From Silurus meridionalis (taxonomy: Eukaryota; Chordata; Actinopteri; Siluriformes; Siluridae): a stretch of DNA of 64,000 nucleotides. A program made the position numbers and the translations under genes. Under the pieces are notes generated by a model. That model saw only the letters and a program-made list of their open reading frames with translations. It had not been told where the DNA came from and did not search any database. Positions within the stretch are counted from its first letter, which is position 1; the number at the start of each line of letters is the position of its first letter. Positions 34,991-44,840 of this stretch are shown here, piece by piece. The stretch lies in assembly GCF_014805685.1 (NCBI RefSeq), contig NC_060885.1, positions 29,324,632 through 29,388,631 on the forward strand. Direction: 5' to 3'.

Positions 34991-35924
34991 ACTATGTGCA
35001 TTGCGATGCCATGAAGTGGCAACGGGGAAGCAAGGGTATCTGACAGCTTATAACATCCTTTGCGAGGTAACAGGCCCAAATTGATTTTTTTTAACCCCAA
35101 AAAGAGTAAACTTTTACTTTAAAGTACCAGAAAAATGCTAAATCCTTTTAAGCTATCTCACTGCTCGATCATTGTGTTGTTCAAGATCAAGAAGTCCAAC
35201 CTACTCGCTCTTAAGCAAGACACCATTTATCAGGAGCTAGATCTGATCTTCACAGTGTGTGTGTTTGTTGGTCTGATTGATCTGCTGTGTCTGATCTTAG
35301 TCTCAAGAGTTCTGTTCTCTACTCAGCAGGCAGAACCTGATGCAGTGTCAGTTGCTCTCATTGTTGAGATAAGTGGATTTTGAAAAGCTGCTAGAAAAAT
35401 CTAAAAGAATATTTTAGAAAGTTATATATTCGGTTCTATGTAAAGTATCAGCCGACTGCGTTTCCAAATCAGAAAGGGTTTCTAAAATGTTCAATTGGAG
35501 TGTTGGAGGGTCTCCAAAAGATGCTAGAACACACTCAGTCAATAACTTTCAAAAACACATCAGAGGCAATGAAAGGGGAAATTGCTCAGCATTAAAAACA
35601 TGCTGCTCGAGACGGAATTACAAAATCACTTAGGCACCATCTTGATCTAAGAGTCTGAGGAAGGTATAGAACAGTGTAGGATCAAGGGAAGTCCTTTACA
35701 GATAAAGGTAAGCAAACTGGATTTTAGATAAGAATTGGTGTCTTTCTTTCTTTCTTTCTAAATCTTACCTTCTGTTTGATCATATTTGAAGAAATATTCT
35801 TCAAAGGCTTTTTGTAGAACCCAGCAACAAAAAACGTTTAAAAGATCCGGAAAACGGTGATATATCCAAGAAAACCCATATCTTTCTCCCCTTGCTATGT
35901 CACCTTCTAATCCCGTCTCGACTG
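34991..35924. other. unassigned intronic sequence
   Basis: Contains a short TTTC tandem (35741..35759). No repeat family or exon recognised. Confidence 0.5.
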
Positions 35925-36190
35925 GCGACCTCTAATCTGTTTGTTAACTATCATTGCTGCCACCTGTGTCTCATTTAAGTTGTCCTGCTTCTGTTACATT
36001 TTGCCTTCATCCACACCACCCTATTACTTTCTCCACTGTTGTCCTTTGGTGGTTAAGGCTCTGGGTTACTGATCCCTAGGTCAGGGGTTCAAGCCCCAGT
36101 ATCTCCAAGCTGCCACTTTTGGGGCCCTTGAGCAAGGCCCTTAACTGTTTCACTGTGCTTTAAAGTGCATGTGACAAGTATAAAGCTTTT
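35925..36190 (+). repeat. duplicated block A with SINE-B
   Basis: gttaactatcattgctgcca and ctgtgtctcatttaagttg precede a SINE-B unit: tggttaaggctctgggttac, ggggttcaagccccagtatc, gcccttgagcaaggccctta and the distinctive tail actgtgctttaaagtgcatg, tgacaagtataaag. Paralogous to 37318..37600. Confidence 0.7.
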
Positions 36191-36329
36191 TCCTTCCTTT
36201 CTTTTTTTCTTGCTTGTAATTACTTGGCTCAGGTAATTTCCTTTTAAACCTGATTTGTGACTTATCCCATCCCTTCTCTGAATTAGTCCCCTAACAATGT
36301 TCTGACACTTCTTTCTCACACCCTCCGAA

Positions 36330-36660
36330 CACTCAGCGCTCTCTAATTAATCTGAAGAGGAAGATATTTCTTTTGGGACACGTTCATTTGTCTGTGCATG
36401 GGCACCTTGAAACCCAGGCTTCTGATAACACATAAATAAAATTTGGGAATGATAGAAAGAGCGAAAGAGAGAGCGCACGAGAAAAAAAAGAGCGGACGTT
36501 TCCCCACTCCCTCCCCCTCCCTCTCCCTTTCATTTTCACTGTTGCTCAAAATAGGTTTTCACGAGAACAGGGAGCACTTCATTTTCAATTTAGGGAAGGG
36601 AAAAAAGATAGGGCACGTTCTGATTAAGTGGAAGAGAGCAGGAAAAGATGTTGAAATTTT
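36330..36660 (+). repeat. duplicated block B
   Basis: ctctaattaatctgaagagg, ttcttttgggacacgttcat, a GAGCGAAAGAGAG purine tract, aaaataggttttcacgagaa and gggcacgttctgattaagtg all have counterparts in the same order at 39335..39625. Not recognised as a known element. Confidence 0.7.
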
Positions 36661-36694
36661 CAGCTTTATTGTATGCAGACTAAGTGCAGACGCA

Positions 36695-36910
36695 AAGCAG
36701 GGTTACTGATTGGAAAGTAGGGGGTTTGAGCCCTGGTATTGCCAAGCTGCCACTCTTGGGCCCCTGAGCAAGGCCCCTAACTCTTTGTGCTCCAGGGCCA
36801 CTTTATCATGACTGACCCTAAACTCTGACCCCAGCTTCCGAGCAAGCTGGGATATGCGAAGAAAATAATTTGACTGTGCTGTGATGTATATGTGACAAAT
36901 AAAGGCTATT
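36695..36910 (+). mobile_element. SINE-B copy, long-tailed
   Basis: Begins inside the tRNA-like head (agggttactgattggaaag, ggggtttgagccctggtatt). It continues through gccactcttgggcccctgag to catgactgaccctaaactct, ggatatgcgaagaaaataat and ends gtgacaaataaaggctattg plus a TTGTA tandem. This tail differs from the SINE-A tail. Confidence 0.75.
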
Positions 36911-37317
36911 GTATTGTATTCTATTCTTAATTCTTAATTTGTATTAAAACAAATAATTTATTCCCTAATTGACAGCTGTAATATATGATGTTTCCAAAAA
37001 GAGCCCAAACTGGTCACATGTAAAAGGTTCTATGTGAAACCCAGCCCATGTTCTATATAGGAAACGCTTAGAATATCAAGAACCTTTGTGGCATGAACTA
37101 CTTTATGTATGTAAGTAGAAAACTTTTTTCATATATTTATGACCAGACAGTTCTCTATTCTGATTGGTCCAAAGTAGCTACAGCTACTTGGCAAATCACA
37201 GGTTTAGGTATTAATGCACTGGTTTCTAGTACATTATCATTTCTATAGGAACAACGTACACGAGACCATCCAAATTTGGGATTTTATTATTTTCACCACT
37301 AGAGGGCCTCACATTGG
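36911..37317. other. unassigned intronic sequence
   Basis: Includes a ctattctgattggtccaaag motif near 37157 of a kind frequent in fish repeats. No element boundaries found. Confidence 0.45.
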
Positions 37318-37594
37318 GTTTTATCAGTTTGCTAACTATTATTGCTGCCACTTGTGTCTCATTTAAGTTTGCTTCCGTTACATTTTTCCTTCCTTTTTCC
37401 TTCATCAACACCACCCAATTGCTTTACGTCCTCCACTGTCGTCCTCTAGTGTTTAAGGATCTGGGTTACTGATTGGTAGGTCAGGGGTTCAAGCAGCAGT
37501 ATCTTTAAGCTGGCCCTTTTGTGGCCCTTAAACAAGGCCCTTAACTCTCTGTGTTTCACTGTGCTTTAAAGTACATGTGACAAGTATAAAGCAC

Positions 37595-37600
<6 letters not shown>
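37318..37600 (+). repeat. duplicated block A' with SINE-B
   Basis: gctaactattattgctgcca, cttgtgtctcatttaagttt, then SINE-B from tttaaggatctgggttactg to actgtgctttaaagtacatg and tgacaagtataaag. Collinear with 35925..36190. Confidence 0.7.

Positions 37601-37628
<28 letters not shown>
37591..37628. repeat. (TTTC)n microsatellite
   Basis: About nine CTTT units at the 3' end of the SINE-B tail. The sister copy at 36190 has only a short TTCC/TTTC run, so the array grew after duplication. Confidence 0.95.
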
Positions 37629-37629
<1 letters not shown>

Positions 37630-37654
37630 AATAAGAATTGAACTTTACTCAGTA

Positions 37655-37800
37655 CTGCACCATGCTCCCTCTCATCCTCAACCACTTCTCAACTGGTACC
37701 TCCATCTCTCAGGGTACAAGGAAGACCTGCTTCCAGACTCTTATCTCTTATAGCACTTAAAAGGAAGGTGAAACAACCTTCCCCTTAATGTATGAACAGC
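37655..37800 (+). repeat. LINE 3' end fragment (decayed)
   Basis: ggtacctccatctctcaggg, aaggaagacctgcttccaga and ctcttatctcttatagcact correspond to 14840..14905, the LINE C-terminal segment. The reading frame is lost. Confidence 0.5.
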
Positions 37801-38000
37801 CTGTGTCATTACCATTATATATTATGTCTGGGTGCTGTACAATCAATGAACCAATCTTATTGAAATATACTGTATGAATGTGTAGCAGCAGTGCAACAGA
37901 TGGCAGAAAAAGTAAGACTGCAGAGATACAGATATACAATTATTGCAATGAACTTTCCCAAGATATGAACATTATATCAGTGTGGCATGAAAATCTATAG

Positions 38001-38333
38001 CCACACAATATTGCCAAGAATTTGTGGACACCACATTTAGTACCAATTTGCTCTTATAATTCCCTTCACTCTTCTGGTAAGATTTTCCACTAGATCTTGG
38101 ATTGTGCTTGTGGACATTTGTGGTTATCATCCACAAGAGTGTTAGGAAAGGCAGGTACCGATGTAAGTGAGGTGTTCAGTAGGGTTGAGATCATGTAAAC
38201 GATATCTTCATGGAGCTGGCTTTGTGGACAGGGGCATTGCCATGCTGGAACAGGGTTGAGTTTCCAAGTTCCAGTGGACGCAAAATATGGCAGGAAATGA
38301 CAGGTGTTCCAATGTTTTTGTCCATATAGTATA
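38001..38333 (+). mobile_element. Tc1N copy, near full length
   Basis: The left end is ccacacaatattgccaagaa, then gaatttgtggacaccacat. The middle has cactcttctggtaagatttt and gccatgctggaacagggttg. The right end is tttttgtccatatagtatat. The TA-rich termini and the opposed copies of the tgtggacac and gtccatatag motifs fit a Tc1/mariner-type non-autonomous element. Confidence 0.75.
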
Positions 38334-38339
38334 TATCTA

Positions 38340-38690
38340 TATTGTGGAGCAGCTTTTTAACATTCAGAGGGAGGAGTTATATATTCTGATGCTCACAGAC
38401 TTAAATGATCTCCTGAAGCTAGTCCTCAGAGTGACCAGTGTTTTATTCAGTGGGTAGGAGTTGTTCAAGATCGACCAATATTGTCAGAGAGTCTAGCTCC
38501 TTCCTAAAAATATCGCTGGCCTTGCGGATCAGGCTGTTGAGTCTGTTTGTGTCTGCCACTCTCAGCCTGCTTCCCCCAGCATGCCACAGAAGACAGAGAC
38601 CACTGGCCACAACAGTCTCAGCATTGCCTGGCAGATGTTGAAGGACCTCAGCCTCGTCAAAAAATAAAGGCGATTCTGGCTCTTCCTGTA
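38340..38690 (-). pseudogene. LINE ORF2 C-terminal fragment (L2/CR1-like reverse transcriptase ORF)
   Basis: Minus-strand translation gives GGSRLRVADTNRLNSLIRKA followed by SD..RKELDSLT, a hallmark of the C-terminal region of fish non-LTR retrotransposon ORF2. Upstream, in another frame, is QNRLYFLTRLRSFNICQAM, another family block, so at least one frameshift separates them. A stop follows within the C-terminal region. No endonuclease or catalytic RT motifs remain, and a hAT-1 element is inserted immediately beyond at 38694. The fragment is inactive. Confidence 0.8.
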
Positions 38691-38693
38691 GAG

Positions 38694-39101
38694 CAACGGT
38701 TCCCAACCTTTTTTGCCACACGGACAGGTTTAATGTGAGACCATATTTTCACGGACCGGCATTTAAAGTGTGGCGGATAAATACAACAAAATAAAATTTC
38801 AAAATATAATAATAAATAATTGTTTTTTGTTCCTTTTTTCTAGTTTAGCGGTAATGTATTATGTGTTAGGGGCCGGAGCAGCCCCTTTAAGAAGGTAGCG
38901 GATGGAGGTAAGACATGTGACCGAGGCATCATGACATGCATCAAGAGTGAGTCATAGACAGATGTGGCGGAGAGAATCCGGTAATTTTCCAAAATAAAAC
39001 CGTTCAGAATCAGATAATAAATAAAAAGGAAATAATGTAATTTATGTATTCTTTCTGTCCGGACCAGTGCCAGGCCATGGCCCGGGGGTTGGGGACCACT
39101 G
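38694..39101 (-). mobile_element. hAT-1 non-autonomous element, reverse copy
   Basis: The termini are caacggttcccaacc and ggttggggaccactg, 15-bp inverted repeats with mismatches. They are flanked by 8-bp repeats ctgtagag (38686..38693) and cagtagaa (39102..39109) that agree at 6 of 8 positions. The subterminal tattttcacggaccggc and ggccatggcccggg are hallmark sequences. It is 408 bp and collinear in reverse with the outer element of the nest at 58090..59459. Confidence 0.85.
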
Positions 39102-39334
39102 CAGTAGAATACTTCATCGGCAAATAGGACATGCTGGTTCCATGATTTTCTGATAAAAAAAACATCCTCATACTCTCCACTTATTTTTCTTTAAAACCGA
39201 ATGGAACTGATGAGGTTTCTCCCTTAAAAGAAAAAAAAATTGTGATTTTAATTTTCTTTTAGTAACCTTACTTTTATGAAACATCCCAAAGTGACATTTT
39301 GACATTCTCCTCACATGTGGTCAAGACTAGAAAC

Positions 39335-39625
39335 TTTTCTAATTAACCTTAAGAGAAAGATATATCTTTTTGGGACACGTCCGATTGTCTGTCTCATAGC
39401 TTCCTCGACCCTGACACGCGATAATGAGAGCGGCATGCGAAATGAGAACGAGATAGGGAGCGAAAGAGAGCGAGAGAGAAAGAGAGAGAGAGAGCAGTAC
39501 AAAGTGAACGTTGCTCCTTCGATTGCACAAAAATAGGTTCCGTGATGACTGCGAGAGTGCTTCACTTTTGATTTCGGGAAAAGAAATAAGATAAGGCACG
39601 TTGGGATTAAGTGGAACCTAAGATG
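39335..39625 (+). repeat. duplicated block B'
   Basis: ttctaattaaccttaagaga, tctttttgggacacgtccga, a GAGAGAGCGAGAGAGA tract, aaaaataggttccgtgatga and aggcacgttgggattaagtg mirror block B at 36330..36660. Confidence 0.7.
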
Positions 39626-39992
39626 ACTTGAAAGCAAGGTTCATGCCAAGGACAGCAGGAGGAAGGAGACAGAGTCTGCCTGTTTCAAATTCAAATGATC
39701 TCCTCAAAGGAAAACAGGCTGAGGAACATCAGGCAGGATGTGGCGAGCAACATGAAAAGCTTTATTTGATGTTTGACAAGAAAAGGGATGCGCGTCCTCT
39801 AAATGTAGGAGTCTTTATGTGGCTTTACGTACAATTCACCTAAGTGTCAGTGGTTAGCTAAGGGGCGGGGCTTGCATTTCTCAGATGGAGTCTGGAGAAA
39901 CTTGGAGTGTTTTGTGTGCCAGATCCAGACCGACATCTTTGACTCATCCCTCCTGCTTGAAGATTTGACTAATTTTCCACTTCCGGGGGTAA

Positions 39993-40067
39993 AATTTCAC
40001 ATGAATCCAATAAAGAACTGGACTTTACTCAAGAAAGTGTAGATCTTTATTGGATTCATGTGAAATT
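39993..40067. repeat. perfect 24-bp inverted repeat (hairpin 1)
   Basis: Arms 39993..40016 and 40044..40067 are exact reverse complements (aatttcacatgaatccaata and onward), with a 27-nt loop. No known element ends here. Confidence 0.93.
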
Positions 40068-40085
40068 ACATGAAAATTGTCAATA

Positions 40086-40164
40086 GATTTAATTCCTAAA
40101 GTTGCCTTGGGATAATGTCCTTTTCAAAGCACATTATCCCAAGGCAACTTTAGGGAATTAAATC
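40086..40164. repeat. 33-bp inverted repeat (hairpin 2)
   Basis: Arms 40086..40118 and 40131..40164 pair over 33 bp with a single 1-base bulge; key block aaagttgccttgggataatg. The loop is 12 nt. The stem length is within range for a microRNA-like or siRNA-producing precursor, but a young MITE or fold-back is equally possible. Confidence 0.93.
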
Positions 40165-40167
40165 GAT

Positions 40168-40744
40168 TATGAATATAAATTTTAGCAGCATAAATTAACC
40201 CCTATATTTTTATCAATAATGAGTAAGCCAGAGGCTCCCAGGAAACCCATCAGCATCTGGGTGACACGGAATGACCTTTCATCATACTGTAGTTCCATCA
40301 TTGTTATCATCAAAAAAAAACGAAAGGAAAAAAAAACGCTGTAATCTACAGCTATACAGAAATTAGTCAGAAACCAAAACTTTTGTTCCTTATTGTCAAA
40401 TGTCTGGTCGTAATGAACATACTGTTGTCTGTCGGCGGTTTTACCATCGGTAAGAATGATATCACGCACATTAAGTGCTCAGTGCTCGTAGAAGTGAAAC
40501 GATACATCAATTGCATCTTTAGCGCATTTTCAAAGAAAAATGTATCATTATGTTGTAATAATTCCACAGTTCCTCCTTTTGATCTGTTCACCAAGCACGT
40601 TTTACCTCATTTGCAACCATTAACAATGTAATATATAATCCAGCTCGTTTTCATTTCCTGCGCCGCCTTAACGCGATGCCGTCTTCTAATCCATTACGGG
40701 TACAAATCAGCAGTGGGTTGGGTTGGCATTTCACACGTAGCCCT
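40168..40744. other. unassigned intronic sequence
   Basis: Overlapping open frames on both strands (82, 75 and 95 codons) lack any domain. 40640..40740 has several CpGs. Confidence 0.45.
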
Positions 40745-41830
40745 TTAATGAAGTGCCGCCTAAATCAATCCACCTCTTAATATCATCATTAGGATGCCAG
40801 GGCTATAGAAACCATCAATATTATACAGAAACCCAGTATAACAGAGCGCTGCGTCACAGACGGGAATCTCATACAGTGAGAATGAATGCATTAATATGGC
40901 AAAAAACCCAATTAACCCAATTCAACAATTCTCCTTTCACTGTAGCCACAACTGCACCACCTGCATACGTCGTCTCTAGCAGAAGCATCAATATTAACCA
41001 TTGATCATAAAATGACCGTGGGTTTTCTGTAAAAAAAATTTAATTGCATTACTGTTTTCCTGGGAATTTGAAATGTAGGCAATTTGTGTTTTTGTGCAAA
41101 TTTTACAGGAACGCAAAATTTATTAATTTATCTTCTTGAAAGGTCGTTCTTGTAAATGGCTCAGACTAGAGCAGTTTCTGAGCATCCAATCAAAGGACAT
41201 GAAAATGGCGATATTATTGTACACCTGCTAAACTTCAAATCTGATTGGTTATTCTAAGCTCCAGAAGCCTGCACTGCTGATTGTGAAGGCTTCATTCCAG
41301 ATTTTTTTGACCCTGGAAACACCTGATGTGATGGCTGAAATCTAATTGGATAGAAACTTTAATGTAAACAGATTCTACATGAAGCAGTAAACCCAAGATT
41401 AAAGATATGAAATGAAGAGAATAGACTATTCGGAATAATTTTATACATATTCCTGGACTAAGCTTTCTTTCGGCGTCTCCCATTAGGGGTCGCCACAGCG
41501 GATCATCCGTATTCATGATCCTGCATGTTTGATTTGGCACATTTTTTTATGCTGGATGCCCTTCCTAACACAACCCTCCCTATTTATCCGGGCCTGGGAC
41601 CGGCACTAAGAGTGCACTGGCTTGTGCAACCCTAATGGCTGGGGTTGGTTCCCTGACCGGGGATCGAACCCGGGACGCAGTGGTGAGAGCGCCGCACCCT
41701 AACCACTAGACCACCAGGAAACCTCATATTCTTGGACTAATAGATATTAAAACGTGATTCTGATAGTTTAGGCCAGCAGAGAAAGCCTTGCTGGCCCTGA
41801 TGGCCTTCCACAGATGCTGCTGTATCGCTA
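40745..41830 (+). repeat. REP-P copy 2, interrupted by SINE-Glu
   Basis: Shares with copy 1 the blocks aatattatacagaaac, agtataacagagcgctgcgt, ctaattggatagaaac, agagaatagactatt and ggccagcagagaaagcc plus ttgctggcc. The SINE at 41462..41724 splits it, leaving a duplicated target. It retains the non-palindromic internal arrangement. Confidence 0.78.
41462..41724 (-). mobile_element. SINE-Glu, full-length with target-site duplication
   Basis: The tRNA-Glu-like part is at 41649..41720 on the minus strand, with a CTC anticodon position and box B as ggttcgatcccc. It continues through a body (aaccccagccattagggttg, catccagcataaaaa) to a 3' part carrying gatgatccgctgtggcgacc. Flanks 41446..41461 and 41725..41740 are 16-bp direct repeats with one mismatch (catattcctggactaa against catattcttggactaa). 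RNA polymerase III transcribes intact members, and LINE machinery mobilises them. Low divergence from tRNA suggests a fairly young copy. Confidence 0.9.
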
Positions 41831-42377
41831 ATAAAGCTAATTTTAATGTGTACGAAAACACTATGTAGGCTGTTTTTCCATTCTGCATACATAGCAGATA
41901 GCATTAAAAAAAAAAAAGAAAAGATTTCCACACCCTCTCCACACAGGATCTGGCAGTCAAATTTATCGCCCGCCTCCTGATCGGTTTCATAACGTTCTGC
42001 TGCGTACTTGATAACGTCGATATGAAATCGGGTTCCAGGAATTACATTTTCTTTCGACTTTCTTCTGTCATTAGTTGGAAGTCAGACTCTGAAGTTTGCT
42101 CATTTTCATTGACTGCATTATGTCTCTTTTCTTGGTCCTTTTTTACTTTTCCAAAATGGATTACTTTCCCACACCACCACAAACTTTCTATTTAGACATT
42201 TTTTTCTATTTATTATTTATATTGACAATTTTAGCAGGAAGAAGAAATCAGAAGCAGCTTTCCTTTTTTTTTTTTTTTTTTTATACCATTCATATGGACA
42301 CTAATTTCTTGAAATAACCCTCACTTCCTGGTTAACCCAATCCCTGATTGGCTGCTACTGGTGAATCTTTACTTTCT

Positions 42378-42378
<1 letters not shown>
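41831..42378. other. unassigned intronic sequence
   Basis: Includes an 18-bp T tract near 42265..42282. Nothing else recognised. Confidence 0.5.
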
Positions 42379-42420
<42 letters not shown>

Positions 42421-43060
42421 GCCTGTTGCCTTAGACTATAATTTTTCTTCCTTTATTATCACCCAATCATCGCAATACTTTTTTCCCCTTCTCTCGTTTT
42501 CTCTTCATTTTTTTCTCTCTATTTTTGCCTCTTTTATTCCCCAGTCTCCCCTCTCTGGCTATCCAATCTCCCTCTACCCAACACCCCTTCCTTTTTTTAT
42601 CTTTCTCTCAGCATTTCAATTCTACCCTTTCATTGCCTTTTGGACCTTATACATCTTTCTTGGCCAGACCAATTCTCTCTATTTTCCCCTTTCTCCTTCT
42701 ATTTTCATCTCCTCTCCTCCTTTCTCCACTTCTCCTATCTTTTGTGGTAACTCTTTTGTTTACCCTCCTTCCTGTCCCACACTTCCTCCATTTTCTACTC
42801 CCAGTCCTGCTCCCTTCTTTCTCCATCTTGCTCTCTCACTGCTGCTCACAGTCCCATTTATTCTTTCTCTCACTACCATCCGATGTCTCTCAATCTTTTT
42901 CTCTTCCCCACCACCTTTACTCTCTTTCTCATTGGCCCCTCTTTTTTTTTTTTTTTTGCTGCTGCCATCCTACATTTTTCTCCCACTCCTTTATTTTCTT
43001 CCACTGTCTAAAAATCTCCATCTTGTTCCCTCTCATACATCGCTCTCTCTCACGGGATGT
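42379..43060. repeat. polypyrimidine tract led by (TC)n
   Basis: About 40 bp of pure TC repeats (42379..42419), followed by ~640 bp that is very largely C and T on the plus strand, with a T tract at 42942..42957. A 201-codon open frame made of L, S, F, P and H lies in it. Such composition rarely yields stops, so the frame is not evidence of a gene. Seen from the nrg3 transcript it is a polypurine tract. Confidence 0.9.
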
Positions 43061-43857
43061 TCTTCTGTCCCGGATAAAATCTAATGTGCAGTTTTCTCTC
43101 CACTCATCCATTGTGCACATGCCGGAGTGACGTGCCATCCGTAGGGATCCCCCGCTTTGTGCCCTCCCGCCTGTGTTTGTGTGCAGCCCCCGAAGACCTC
43201 GCCTGACAAAACGCACTTACAGAACTCCACAATCAGCACAAACAGTCACTGAGCATTACATCAAGAAGAAAACACGGAAAATGAACAAAGAGGCAATGTG
43301 TTGACATGAACTCCGCTTATACAACAACCGTTTATAGAACACTACCTCATACTTTTTTGCTTATATGTACATTACCATTTGTGTAATGATCATCAAACAA
43401 TAAAGCTCCTGTGTGGGGACAATGCCTTCCTTTCCTAAACCCCCACAATTTGAGCAGGTGATGTAGTCTTTATGCTAGAACATAAATGTAACGCACATGT
43501 ACTACATAAAACAATGACTTAGCATATAGCTAAGTCCTACAGGTAATCTTTTTGTGCAAATATATGAAATAAATAAATACATAATTTCACACATTGGAAA
43601 CAAGGTTATTTATTTTTCCCAGCATTCCTCTGTGTGTAAAGAGACAGTGAAATTCCCTGTGACTGATTCTAACTGAAAGGTTAATGAAGCAATTAAAAGT
43701 CTCTTCGGGGAACTGAAAGCAAAGAAAGTGGACGCTGCCGGATCACTGTTTCAGGTGCAGGTACACACCACTGTGGAGCATGCTGGGAAATGTATACTGT
43801 GCATTGGGTCACTTTAGGTTACGCACATATTATTTGCATTTTTTCTCATTAAAAACT
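43061..43857. other. unassigned intronic sequence
   Basis: 43100..43215 is relatively GC-rich and contains sequences resembling splice sites, but no protein family is recognised. Confidence 0.45.
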
Positions 43858-43985
43858 GGCATGCTGGAACAGGTTTGGGTATCCTAGTTCAAGTCAAGGA
43901 AAATCGAATGCAACTGCATCTGAAGGCATTCTATACAATTGTGTGGCTCCACCTTTGTGGAAACAATTTGGAAAATGCTGTAATA
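43858..43985 (+). mobile_element. Tc1N fragment
   Basis: catgctggaacaggtttggg, gtatcctagttcaag, aaggcattctatacaattgt and ccacctttgtggaaacaatt. Both termini are missing. Confidence 0.7.
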
Positions 43986-44177
43986 ATAATATGTAATAAT
44001 ATGTAATAATATGTGTGTGTGTGTGGGGGTTCCTGCCATTGTAATTCACAGTAAATCTTCTCAAGCTGGGTCGGGTTGAATGGGAACACTCTCCACTTTC
44101 AGGTCTGTCCACAGATGTTTAACAGGATGTGAGGGTTCAACATATATTTATATGAATACTATATATAATACTGTTTT

Positions 44178-44520
44178 TTTTTCAACTCAACTCAAGCTTT
44201 GTTGTTCTTTTACATACATAGAATACGAAAGAACGAAATCTTATTACTATGGACCAAGGTGCGTAGACAGTGGAGAGTAAAGATTAGACATAAATGAAGA
44301 GTAAACAAAGTGTGTGGTAGCTCAGGCTGAAATGTAAGTAATGTAAGTGTAAAGTGTGAGTTCACAGTCCGTGTGCAAGTGAGTGCAATATCCAATGTGC
44401 AGATTTCAGCAGAATGAGGGGACGTCTATAGTAAACAGTAAACAGTTAAAGTCCCTGAGTGCAGATGTCTGCAGATGTGCTACAATGTCCAGTGTGCATT
44501 TTCAATGCACAGTAAATTGG
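44178..44520 (-). repeat. LINE-like 3' tail (reverse), decayed
   Basis: On the minus strand it ends in a TTGAG tandem (complement of ttcaactcaactcaag) after acatacatagaatac and ...tggaccaaggtg. This matches the layout of fish LINE 3' ends such as 51236..51639. No ORF remains. Confidence 0.45.
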
Positions 44521-44524
44521 TGTA

Positions 44525-44840
44525 ACAATCCCAGTGGTGGGTGGTCAGGGCCAGCAAAGCCTTCTCTGACCTACATTTACAACCTAAATTTTTAATATTT
44601 GTTCAATGAAATTGTATTAATTTAGTCCCAACAGTTTATTCTGTTCATTTCGCAGCATTTTTTGTCCAATCAGATTACAGCCTCTATGTGCTGCCATGTC
44701 AATCTAATCTGCCCAGGACCTTCAAAGTCAGTACTGCTGGCCCTTTACCACTGAGAATATTACCAAAGGGTCTGTTTCTTTAACCAATCAGATTTCAAAT
44801 ACGTGTGTAGCTCTGCACACATTAATACATCTGAGTTAGA
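44525..44840 (-). repeat. REP-P-related fragment, reverse
   Basis: ggccagcaaagccttctctg is the complement of the REP-P terminal block. It is followed by ccaatcagattacagcctct and aaccaatcagatttcaaata, which complement the repeated ctgattgg motif of that family. Confidence 0.55.

Noticed and set aside
42525..43130. 201-codon plus-strand open frame, the longest in the window
   Set aside because: It is translated from a polypyrimidine tract (Leu, Ser, Phe, Pro, His runs). Stops are rare in such DNA, there is no domain, and it lies antisense in an nrg3 intron.
43120..43215. Possible small exon (acceptor-like tgtgcag followed by a short open stretch)
   Set aside because: Translation matches nothing known, it lacks a convincing donor in frame, and is on the strand opposite to nrg3.
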